Positions 1 through 7,694 of a stretch of DNA of 64,000 bases are shown in pieces. The stretch comes from a candidate division Zixibacteria bacterium RBG-1 (lineage in GTDB: Bacteria; Zixibacteria; MSB-5A5; DSPP01; RBG-1). The stretch is taken from NCBI GenBank assembly GCA_000447245.1, contig AUYT01000001.1, positions 868,106-932,105 on the forward strand. The letters run 5' to 3'. Each line of letters starts with the position of its first letter. Position 1 is the stretch's first letter. The position numbers and the translations under genes are program-made. The notes below the pieces were generated by a model. The model saw nothing but the letters and a program-made list of their open reading frames with translations, had not been told where the DNA came from and did no database searches.

Positions 1-1
1 T

Positions 2-205
2 CCCAACGCCCTAGCCAAAACAGCTTATCCAGAGCTGACCAGAGGTTTCTTGAGTGCGGTTCCTTTAGTCTTAACTATCTGGCCAGTCCTTCTGGTTGGA
101 CTCTATAAATTCTCCCAGAGCAGGCAGGTAAAAGAATCTCCAGAGTCAACTCAAAATTCCGTGGAGGAAAGCCATGCCGGAAGCAATGGCAAGCCCGACA
201 ATTAA
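2..205 (+). CDS. C-terminal end of a membrane-anchored protein, probably a HybA/HmcB-type 4Fe-4S subunit (partial)
   Basis: The frame is open from the window edge to a TAA at 203-205, giving 67 residues. It holds one hydrophobic segment (roughly residues 15-35, ending VLLVGLYKF) followed by a polar, Ser/Glu-rich tail. Its 3' end overlaps the start of the NrfD-like gene by 32 bases, so the two are translationally linked. HybA and HmcB ferredoxin-like subunits carry a C-terminal membrane anchor and are encoded directly before their NrfD-type partner, so position and topology fit that assignment. The iron-sulfur cysteines would lie outside the window, so the identity is inference from context. 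Confidence 0.5.
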   Translation, partial: PNALAKTAYPELTRGFLSAVPLVLTIWPVLLVGLYKFSQSRQVKESPESTQNSVEESHAGSNGKPDN

Positions 206-1403
206 GCACTGGCTTGTGAGCAAACTCCTTATGGGCCAGTCCTGGAGGAGCTATCTAAAAAGTCTGCTCACTCCTTTCAACATCATAGCCGGCATAATCC
301 TGGCAGTAGGCCTCCCCTTGACTTTTATTCGGTTCACGCAAGGAATCGGAGCAGTGTCTAACCTGAGCAACGCTAATCCCTGGGGATTCTGGATCGGAGT
401 GGATGTTTTGAGCGGAGTTGCTTTGGCAGCTGGAGGTTTTACCACTGGAACTGCCTTCTATCTCTTTGGATTGAAAAAATATCAGCCGGTGGTAAGGCCG
501 GCGGTTTTGACCGGTTTTCTGGGATATTTTTTTGTGGTAGTGGGGTTATGTTTTGATCTCGGTCGCCCCTGGAGGCTGCCTTACCCAATGCTGGTTTCAT
601 ATGGTGTTACCTCAGTGATGTTTCTGGTGGGGTGGCATGTAGCCCTATATTTGACCGTACAGTTCATAGAGTTTAGTCCAGCAATCTTCGAATGGTTAGG
701 CTTGAGAAAAGTACGTAATTGGGTGGTCAAGTTGACCATTGGCGCCACAGTTTTTGGGGCCATACTGTCTACGTTGCATCAGTCCGCTTTAGGAGCTTTG
801 TTTCTCATAGCTCCCACAAAATTGCATCCCCTCTGGTATTCCCCCTTTCTGCCTATCTTTTTCTTTATTTCGGCCATTGCTGGAGGGATGACCATGGTCA
901 TTTTCGAAAGCATGCTGTCTCATCGCATTTTCTCGCGTCAAGTCAGCCCAGCGCAGCACCTCCAGCTCCAGGAGATTACCCTGGGTTTGGGAAAGGGTGC
1001 CTCAGCTGTCCTTTTCACCTACTTCTGTCTGAAATGGATAGGAGTAGCTCATAGTTACTCTTGGGAGTGGCTGAACACTCCCTTGGGACACTGGTTTTTG
1101 CTTGAAGTTTTCGGCTTTGTATTGGCTCCCTGTCTGTTTTTGTTTTGGGCTAGTCGAAGAAACAGTGTTGGCCTAGTACGGCTCGGTGCCATCTGGGCTA
1201 TTCTGGGAGTAATTTTAAACCGGGTCAATGTTTCTATGATAGCGTTCAACTGGAATCAGACAGACCGCTATGTCCCCCGCTGGAGTGAAATTGCGATAAC
1301 GATTACCATCATAACCGTGGGGATTCTGACCTTCCGCTTCATGGTAAACCGCATGCCGGTTCTTTATCATCATCCAGCTTTTTTAGGGGACAAAAACCAT
1401 TAA
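174..1403 (+). CDS. NrfD/HybB/HmcC-family integral membrane quinone-interacting subunit
   Basis: This 409-residue protein is almost entirely hydrophobic, with about ten predicted membrane helices, and has the HybB-like signature regions NPWGFWIG and LSTLHQSALG. Members of the NrfD/PsrC family exchange electrons between the quinone pool and a periplasmic iron-sulfur subunit; they bind no heme themselves. A GGAGG lies just before the ATG at 174; a second ATG at 186 is possible. The partial anchor protein upstream overlaps it, and a 41-residue membrane peptide and a 13-heme cytochrome follow. That order (FeS anchor, NrfD, small membrane peptide, multiheme c) resembles Hmc/Hyb-type transmembrane redox complexes. 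Family assignment is strong; the exact donor and acceptor are not visible. Confidence 0.85.
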   Translation: MPEAMASPTIKHWLVSKLLMGQSWRSYLKSLLTPFNIIAGIILAVGLPLTFIRFTQGIGAVSNLSNANPWGFWIGVDVLSGVALAAGGFTTGTAFYLFGLKKYQPVVRPAVLTGFLGYFFVVVGLCFDLGRPWRLPYPMLVSYGVTSVMFLVGWHVALYLTVQFIEFSPAIFEWLGLRKVRNWVVKLTIGATVFGAILSTLHQSALGALFLIAPTKLHPLWYSPFLPIFFFISAIAGGMTMVIFESMLSHRIFSRQVSPAQHLQLQEITLGLGKGASAVLFTYFCLKWIGVAHSYSWEWLNTPLGHWFLLEVFGFVLAPCLFLFWASRRNSVGLVRLGAIWAILGVILNRVNVSMIAFNWNQTDRYVPRWSEIAITITIITVGILTFRFMVNRMPVLYHHPAFLGDKNH

Positions 1404-1414
1404 AGGAGGAAAGC

Positions 1415-1540
1415 ATGCATTCTCTACAAGACTTCCTGACGCTGACCAAAGGGCAGGAATATTTGTTAGCCATCGCGGCCATGGTTTTGTTCACAATCTT
1501 TTGGCTGTTTTTAGATCGAAAGCGGAAAAAAATGAATTGA
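1415..1540 (+). CDS. 41-residue single-pass membrane peptide, HmcD-like
   Basis: This short gene has an excellent ribosome-binding site (AAAGGAGG, 1403-1410) five bases before its ATG and begins 11 bases after the NrfD-like stop. The product has a short polar N-terminus, one membrane helix (about residues 17-33, centred on AIAAMVLFTIFWLF) and a basic tail, RKRKKMN. Hmc complexes of sulfate reducers include a comparably tiny membrane subunit, HmcD, beside the NrfD-type HmcC, so position and topology match. No catalytic or cofactor residues are visible; it may stabilise the membrane complex. Confidence 0.7.
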   Translation: MHSLQDFLTLTKGQEYLLAIAAMVLFTIFWLFLDRKRKKMN

Positions 1541-1576
1541 AGGATGTCAATCCTTTTTTGAGTGAGCATATAAAAC

Positions 1577-2716
1577 ATGCACAGGGAGAAGAAAGATCGG
1601 TTTAAATTTTTTAGCTTGGTGGTTACTCTGCTATTGCTTCTGGCTCTAGTTGGTGTCCGACAGGCAGCTTTCTCTCAGAATGCCACTAAATCTCCTTGCA
1701 GCGACTGTCATGTCTGTCCCTGGCCTACTGCCAAAGAACCCTGTTTAAAGAGTTGTACCAGACCGGAGAAAGTTCAAGGCCCAATATCAGCCCACCCTGG
1801 TCCGGATGTAACTATTTTAGGGCAGCTCGCAGATATGTACCAGCTGGTCCGCTTCAATCATAAGCTACATGCTGATATGGTTGGAATGGAACAGGGGTGT
1901 ACGGTTTGTCACCACTATGCAACATCGGGCAAATACCTCTCCTGCCGGGAGTGCCACGGCAAGAAACCTTCCAATCCTGAGAATTTGCGACAACCCAGCC
2001 TGAAAGCCGCTTACCACCGGCAATGTTTAAGTTGTCACCGGGAATGGAGCCATCAGACCAGATGCACCTTGTGCCATCTGCCAGTGCCGGGGAAGACCGC
2101 GGTTACTTTGGACTCCACAGACATCATCAGGCCTTCACACCCGGCTATCACTCCACCTCAGACCAAAATATTCAATACTCCCTATGAACTCGGGCCAATC
2201 GTAACCTTTCACCACCAGGAACATATCGACCGCTTTGGTTTGAGCTGTGCTAACTGCCATCAGAAGGAAAATTGTGGTAACTGCCATGATATACAAAAGG
2301 CCGTCCGGCCAGCTAAGTCTATGGAGGAGGTTCACGCCGTCTGCAACAACTGTCACCGCCAAGATGGGTGCAACAAGTGCCACGATACCAAAGAAAAACC
2401 CAAGTTTTCTCATGCTGCTACGGGTTGGCCTCTAAACACGTATCACTCCAAACTAGATTGCAGAGCTTGTCATCCCACCGGGAAAAAGATCGCCCGCTTA
2501 GACAGCAGTTGTAAAAACTGTCACTCTGGTTGGAACCCCGGAAATTTCAAGCATGCCGTGACTGGATTAAAACTGGATGAGATCCACTCACAACTGGATT
2601 GTGTAAACTGTCATACTGAGCGAAACTACAGCCAGACCCCGAATTGTTCAGATTGCCATGCTGACGGACGGTCCCATATTGATTCCCCCCCTGGCGAACG
2701 GCTGAAGATTAAATGA
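1577..2716 (+). CDS. Periplasmic 13-heme c-type cytochrome
   Basis: A lysine-rich N-terminus and a hydrophobic stretch (residues 12-31) form a signal peptide or uncleaved anchor. I count 13 CxxCH heme motifs between residue 41 (CSDCH) and residue 362, plus isolated His residues in HADM, HHQEH and THSK-like contexts that could be distal ligands as in class III/c7-type cytochromes. The protein lies 36 bases after the HmcD-like gene and probably accepts electrons from the HybA/HybB-like membrane module and passes them through the periplasm. Directly after the first heme lie three extra cysteines (C47, C56, C60; CPWPT...PCLKSC) that are not in a CxxCH and could bind another cofactor or form disulfides. 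There is no clear C-terminal anchor. Confidence 0.85.
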   Translation: MHREKKDRFKFFSLVVTLLLLLALVGVRQAAFSQNATKSPCSDCHVCPWPTAKEPCLKSCTRPEKVQGPISAHPGPDVTILGQLADMYQLVRFNHKLHADMVGMEQGCTVCHHYATSGKYLSCRECHGKKPSNPENLRQPSLKAAYHRQCLSCHREWSHQTRCTLCHLPVPGKTAVTLDSTDIIRPSHPAITPPQTKIFNTPYELGPIVTFHHQEHIDRFGLSCANCHQKENCGNCHDIQKAVRPAKSMEEVHAVCNNCHRQDGCNKCHDTKEKPKFSHAATGWPLNTYHSKLDCRACHPTGKKIARLDSSCKNCHSGWNPGNFKHAVTGLKLDEIHSQLDCVNCHTERNYSQTPNCSDCHADGRSHIDSPPGERLKIK

Positions 2717-2791
2717 CACCTGTTCAAAAACTTACTGTGGTTTCTTGACACAAATCATTTCCATTTTCCTTGACCAACCAGTATTTTATAG

Positions 2792-2827
2792 CTTAGATTA
2801 TAGGCATATGATAAACTATAGCCTAAG
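2792..2827. promoter_or_regulatory. Imperfect inverted repeat upstream of the 11-heme cytochrome gene
   Basis: CTTAGATTATAG (2792-2803) and CTATAGCCTAAG (2816-2827) form an inverted repeat with 10 of 12 matching positions and a 12-base loop. It ends 18 bases before the ATG at 2846 and just ahead of the ribosome-binding site AGGAG (2834-2838). TTGACA (2745-2750) and TTGACC (2770-2775) lie upstream as possible -35 boxes. It could be an operator or a 5' UTR hairpin; no known regulator consensus was recognised. Confidence 0.3.
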
Positions 2828-2845
2828 TAAACTAGGAGCAAACGT

Positions 2846-4789
2846 ATGTCTTTAAGATTCGTGGTATCGCTTCAAGGCTTTGCCAAATCTCGCTGGGGAC
2901 TATTAGTTCTAAATCTCTTCTTGATGGTTGGCCTTTCAAATGCGCAGAGCAACGATGATTGCATGCAGTGCCATGCCGACCGGAGTCTGGTGGTTCAGGA
3001 TACCCTGGGCAAAACCCGCTCGCTGTATGTGGACTTAAATCTCCTTAAGAGTTCAACCCACGGCCAGCTGAAATGTGTAAGCTGTCATACCAGCATAAAA
3101 GAGCTGCCTCACAGCGAAAAATTGCCGGCAGCAAACTGCGGCACCTGTCACAGCGCTCAGACCGAAGTTTATCAGTGGCATGGCAGGCAAAAATTAGGCG
3201 TCGATCCAGACCTCCCTACCTGTCAGTCCTGTCACGGGAGCCATGATGTCTTCCATTCTTTTTCTAAAAAATCAAAAGTCAATCCACTCAATTTACCCCA
3301 GACCTGCGGCACCTGTCATGAAAACATCGACTTGGTCAAAAAACATCATATTTTATTGGAGGAGCCGGTAGCAGTATTTAAGAACAGCGTGCACGGCAAA
3401 GCCTCCATGGGGGGTTTATATTTTGCGGCCAGCTGCAACGACTGTCACTCCAGCAACGGCACGGCTCATATCATCCTTTCCCCTGGTAATCCCCAGTCTT
3501 CCATAAACCATTTTAATGTTCCCAAAACCTGCGGCAGATGTCACAAAGGGATCGAGAATGATTATTGGGAGGGGATTCATGGAAGCCTGACTTTAAGAGG
3601 TGAGACCGACTCGCCGGTCTGCACTAACTGTCATGGTGAGCATGGGATCCTACCACCGGACGACCCCCGCTCCCCGGTCAGTCCCACCCGGGTGGCGGAG
3701 GCTACCTGTTCCCCCTGTCATGAATCTGCGCGCTTAAATGAGAAATATGGCATACCGACCGGTAGATTGAAAACCTGGGTGGATAGTTATCATGGACTGA
3801 AAAGCAAAGCTGGCGATTTAACCGTGGCTAACTGCGCCTCCTGCCATGGAGCCCATCGGATTTTACCGCATACGGATTCGACCTCCTCCATTTATCCGGC
3901 TAACCTTCAGACCACCTGTGGTGGTTGTCACCCCCGCATCTCGGCTACTCTTGCTAGAACTCCTATTCATGGTACGCCGGGAGTATCCAGCACTCCTATA
4001 GCCAACGTCGTTGGAAACATCTACATCGTGGCCATTGTGCTGATTGTGGGGACTATGGCTTTACACTGGCTGTTTGACCTGCGCATGCAGATCAAGAAAG
4101 TGCTGCAGAAAAAATCGGTCCAGCGCATGACCTACAATGAGATGTGGCAGCATATGTTTCTGACCATCACCTTCGTGGTTTTGGTGGTGACCGGATTCTC
4201 CTTGAGATTTTCGGACTCGGCCTGGGTGAAGTTCTTGTTCGGCTGGGAAGGGGGTTTTCCCGTCCGTGGAATAATCCACCGCACGGCCGCAGTGATTTTC
4301 ATTCTAACTGCTGTGTGGCATCTGATTTATCTGACAACCGATCGGGGACGGCGGTTCTTATCCGATATTTTCCCCAGCCGAAAAGATCTGAGTCAATTCT
4401 TCCAGATGATGGGATATAATCTAGGCTTTAGGAATGAGCCCCCCGCTTTTGGTGTATTCGGTTATGTCGAGAAAGCCGAATACTGGGCTTTGGTGTGGGG
4501 GACCGTGATGATGATTATTACCGGATTCTTCCTCTGGTTTGACAACATTGCGGTCAAATGGTTCGCCAAAGGATTTTTGGACGTGATGCTGGTGATTCAT
4601 TATTACGAGGCCTGGCTGGCTACTTTAGCTATTTTAATCTGGCACATGTACTCAGTGGTCTTCAGACCGGGAGTCTATCCCATGAACCCGGCCTGGCTGA
4701 CCGGCAGAATGCCGGAAGAGATGCACCGGCATGAACACACGGAAGACCCGGCTGTGTCCAGAGAAGAACAAAAGGGGCAAGCGGAATAA
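2846..4789 (+). CDS. CbcL-like fusion: 11-heme periplasmic cytochrome c plus membrane cytochrome b
   Basis: A signal peptide (residues 1-33) is followed by 11 CxxCH motifs from C39 to about residue 361. Five membrane helices then form a diheme cytochrome b of the FdnI/HydC/b561 type (about 388-410, 434-455, 474-496, 545-566 and 578-606). Candidate b-heme ligands are H436, H478, H492, H585 and H600. The architecture matches Geobacter CbcL, an inner-membrane quinol oxidase used for low-potential extracellular electron transfer; this is architectural similarity, not proven orthology. The membrane domain would take electrons from menaquinol and the c-heme domain would deliver them to periplasmic carriers. 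A second, larger homologue lies convergently next door. Confidence 0.8.
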   Translation: MSLRFVVSLQGFAKSRWGLLVLNLFLMVGLSNAQSNDDCMQCHADRSLVVQDTLGKTRSLYVDLNLLKSSTHGQLKCVSCHTSIKELPHSEKLPAANCGTCHSAQTEVYQWHGRQKLGVDPDLPTCQSCHGSHDVFHSFSKKSKVNPLNLPQTCGTCHENIDLVKKHHILLEEPVAVFKNSVHGKASMGGLYFAASCNDCHSSNGTAHIILSPGNPQSSINHFNVPKTCGRCHKGIENDYWEGIHGSLTLRGETDSPVCTNCHGEHGILPPDDPRSPVSPTRVAEATCSPCHESARLNEKYGIPTGRLKTWVDSYHGLKSKAGDLTVANCASCHGAHRILPHTDSTSSIYPANLQTTCGGCHPRISATLARTPIHGTPGVSSTPIANVVGNIYIVAIVLIVGTMALHWLFDLRMQIKKVLQKKSVQRMTYNEMWQHMFLTITFVVLVVTGFSLRFSDSAWVKFLFGWEGGFPVRGIIHRTAAVIFILTAVWHLIYLTTDRGRRFLSDIFPSRKDLSQFFQMMGYNLGFRNEPPAFGVFGYVEKAEYWALVWGTVMMIITGFFLWFDNIAVKWFAKGFLDVMLVIHYYEAWLATLAILIWHMYSVVFRPGVYPMNPAWLTGRMPEEMHRHEHTEDPAVSREEQKGQAE

Positions 4790-4892
4790 AGAGTAAGTTC
4801 AGGGATTAGAGATTTGGGTCTTCTGAGAATTGTTTTTAAGTAAGAGAGACCGGGCTAGGCGGGTTAGATTAGCAAAAATTTAAAGTACTTCG

Positions 4893-7673
4893 TTATCTAT
4901 AACCAAAAATTTGAGCCCAGATAATCAGTATAATCAAAATCAACCCCAGGGATAGTGCCAGCCAGCCGAAAAATTTCATCCACTGAACCACAACCGGAGG
5001 AAGTGGATCTACCAGCCGTTTTTCCAGCTCTCCGGATTGAACCAATTCCTCATACTCCCGGGGCCGGTCCAATTTGAATTCCTCCAAAGGTACCCGCCCG
5101 GTGAACATCACCGTATCCATGGGAAATTTCTCGGGCCGGAAGTGAGTATTGAAAAAATGCACGGTGAATATAAAAGCCACAGCCAAAAGGGCCTCGTCCG
5201 AATGAATAATGGTAGCCACATTGATAAACCATCCTGGTAAAATGTAGGTAAAAGTTTCCGGAAACCACAGCATCAGCCCGGTGGTCCCTATGATAGCCAC
5301 TCCCCAGAAAACCGCAAAGTAATCGAATTTCTCCCAATAAGCCCAGCGACCGTAAGCCGGGCGTGGACCCAAGCCAATAAACCACTTCAAAGTACTCCAA
5401 AACTCTATCACATCAGTCTTATTGGGAAGCATGCTATTGGTATCAGAGATAAATTGTTTCCATGTCTTACCTTGTTTTTTCTTTTTTCGAATAAGATAAA
5501 TAATATGGGCAAAAGAATAAAAGAAAGTTATCACGGCACAGACTCGGTGGATGTATCCGGCCGATTCAAAGCCGCCGAAAAGTCGGGATAACCACTGAGC
5601 CCAGCCCAGATAAGAGAATTTCAAAGTCATTCCGGTCAAGGCCAAACCGATAAAGCTGATAATCACCAGCACATGTAAGCGGCGGGGAAATGTATCGAAG
5701 CGTAAATACTCTTTTTTATGGTGCTGGAGCTCCAGTTTCCGACGCTCTTTCATAGCCTGAAATGAGCGGGGCATCCAAAGTACAGTATGCAGACCAAAGA
5801 AACTCAAAGTGCCAATCAGAAGGATGGTCATAAACCAAAAGCTGTAGAAGAGAGCTGGGTATTTTTTCCGGTCGTGATGAGTAGCATGGGTGAGATATCC
5901 GGCAAATCGACGGTGTGAACCAGGATGACACTGAGCACAGGTTTGGACAATGTTTTGCCTGGATAATTTGGACTTGGGATCCCAGGTAGGGAGCACCTCG
6001 TGAGCTCCGTGACAGTCGTAACATTTGGCAGCCCCGGTGTAACCTAACTTAGCCACCTTACCGTGAAATGTTTCAAAATATCCTTCGGTGACATCCTGAT
6101 GACACCGGCCACATTGGCTGATGATGTTAAGCTTGAATCCTTCTTGATCAGTTCTGGTGATGGTATGCGAAGAATGGCAGTCATGGCATAAGGGGAGAGG
6201 TTTATCGGTCTTGGATTTTCCGGGGAAATGTATACTCTGCGCAAATAACTCATAAATCCCATGATGGCACTTGGCACAGGTTTGAGCGATGTTGTCCCGG
6301 TGAACAGTGGAGGCCGGATCTTTACCGGGGAGCTCGTGATGCGGAGTGTGACAATCAGTACACATGGCCGTCACTACCAGCCCACTTTGCAAAAGCCCTT
6401 TGCCATGTATGCTTTCTACATAATTTTTTAAAACCTTCTGCTGCTCCGCTGTAAAACGAACTGCCTGTTTACTCCCTTCCCGGTGACATTGTCCGCACAG
6501 ATCCGGCACATGGGTGGGATAGGTGGGAGATTTAGGATCACGATGCTCTTTCATATTGTGAACCCCGTGGCAATCCCGGCACCCAGGTGCGTTGAGGTCA
6601 CCCCGGTTAGTCAGCGTTCCATGAGTGCTGGTGGCATAAGCTTGAACCGCTTCCGCATGACAGATGGAGCAATCCACTTTTGTGGTGATGGTGGCGCAGG
6701 GTCTTCTTTGCACTGGACTGGCTCCGGTATGACACTGGGCACAGGCGGTATTGCGATGAATGGAGCTTTTGATCTCCAAAGTATCAATAAAAAGTGAGAG
6801 GCTGTCCCGGTCACGAATAGTAAAAAGACCAGGCTTAGCGTGACAGATTAGGCAATCCCGGTTAGACATCCCCAGTTCATAGAATACTTTCCGGACCCGA
6901 TGCGGGGCATGACAGTCGATACATATAGGAACTTTGTTGGGCTCTTTCTCCCACAGCTCCCCGCGGATCACTTTTTGATGGACCTGCTCGATTAAGCCGT
7001 GGCATTTTTCACAGGTCTTGGGAACATTTTCTCGATAGATAGTGGAATGGGGGTCAGTGTGAGGTAGAACGTTGTGAGCAGTGTGACAGTCTGTACAGAC
7101 TGCGGAAACCGTGAGGCCTTTTTTAAACAACCCCTCTCCATGAATGCTGACCGAATAGTGGGTCAGAATACTGTCCTGAGGTATGTCATAGGTACGGGAG
7201 ACCTCGGTTCCCTCTTTGTGGCATCTTCCACAGACGAAGGGAACATTATACCGCCCCACTTTAGAATTTGGGGATTGCATCGGAACAATATCATGAGCAC
7301 CATGGCAGTCCCAGCAGCGGGGAGCCAGTTTAGCTCCAGATTTGACTGCTCGTCCATGCAAGCTGTTACTATATATTTGGGCGACTTGGCTGTGACAGAT
7401 ACTACAATCTACTGGTTGCAGATTTTCAGGATGGGGAATCTCGGCATTGACCAAATCGGTGTGGCAGTTGACACACTCAAGTTGACCGTGGATTGAACCT
7501 GCAAATTTCTTTTGGTCAACAAATAAAGATTTGATTTTACCAGCGGTTGTGGTTTTGGTTAACTCTTTATCCTGGTGACAAGTGAGGCAATCGTCGTTGG
7601 ATAGGGAATGACTTAAACTGAAATTTAAAAATATAAGGAAAACCGCCAACGCATAATTTCTAACGATTCTCAT
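4893..7673 (-). CDS. CbcL-like fusion: 19-heme periplasmic cytochrome c plus membrane cytochrome b
   Basis: The 926-residue product has a signal peptide (about 1-24), 19 CxxCH motifs spread to about residue 600, then a cytochrome b domain of five helices and one extra C-terminal helix (GWLALSLGLILIILIIW). The membrane domain is homologous to that of the 11-heme neighbour: both carry a PA[FY]G...EK..Y[WF]A..WG segment and the same placement of His residues. The heme region is internally duplicated: CSICH-CxDCHG-CG[RQ]CH-CTDCH-C.KCH occurs twice in the same order and spacing, so a roughly nine-heme ancestor seems to have doubled. It is followed 22 bases after its stop-side neighbour by nothing in the same operon; the ImcH-like gene lies directly upstream. 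Probably a menaquinol oxidase feeding periplasmic or extracellular acceptors. Confidence 0.8.
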   Translation of the reverse strand: MRIVRNYALAVFLIFLNFSLSHSLSNDDCLTCHQDKELTKTTTAGKIKSLFVDQKKFAGSIHGQLECVNCHTDLVNAEIPHPENLQPVDCSICHSQVAQIYSNSLHGRAVKSGAKLAPRCWDCHGAHDIVPMQSPNSKVGRYNVPFVCGRCHKEGTEVSRTYDIPQDSILTHYSVSIHGEGLFKKGLTVSAVCTDCHTAHNVLPHTDPHSTIYRENVPKTCEKCHGLIEQVHQKVIRGELWEKEPNKVPICIDCHAPHRVRKVFYELGMSNRDCLICHAKPGLFTIRDRDSLSLFIDTLEIKSSIHRNTACAQCHTGASPVQRRPCATITTKVDCSICHAEAVQAYATSTHGTLTNRGDLNAPGCRDCHGVHNMKEHRDPKSPTYPTHVPDLCGQCHREGSKQAVRFTAEQQKVLKNYVESIHGKGLLQSGLVVTAMCTDCHTPHHELPGKDPASTVHRDNIAQTCAKCHHGIYELFAQSIHFPGKSKTDKPLPLCHDCHSSHTITRTDQEGFKLNIISQCGRCHQDVTEGYFETFHGKVAKLGYTGAAKCYDCHGAHEVLPTWDPKSKLSRQNIVQTCAQCHPGSHRRFAGYLTHATHHDRKKYPALFYSFWFMTILLIGTLSFFGLHTVLWMPRSFQAMKERRKLELQHHKKEYLRFDTFPRRLHVLVIISFIGLALTGMTLKFSYLGWAQWLSRLFGGFESAGYIHRVCAVITFFYSFAHIIYLIRKKKKQGKTWKQFISDTNSMLPNKTDVIEFWSTLKWFIGLGPRPAYGRWAYWEKFDYFAVFWGVAIIGTTGLMLWFPETFTYILPGWFINVATIIHSDEALLAVAFIFTVHFFNTHFRPEKFPMDTVMFTGRVPLEEFKLDRPREYEELVQSGELEKRLVDPLPPVVVQWMKFFGWLALSLGLILIILIIWAQIFGYR

Positions 7674-7694
7674 ATACTTATTTTCGACTGAAAC

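Noticed and set aside
719-1054. A 111-codon gene inside the NrfD gene
   Set aside because: It is an alternative frame of a hydrophobic gene, His/Ser-rich and without a ribosome-binding site.
4790-4892. Bidirectional terminator between the convergent CbcL-like genes
   Set aside because: The 103 bases have no good stem followed by T or A tracts on either strand.
5050-5400. A 116-codon minus-strand frame within the 19-heme gene
   Set aside because: It lies in another frame of the cytochrome b domain, has no start context and lacks any family pattern.
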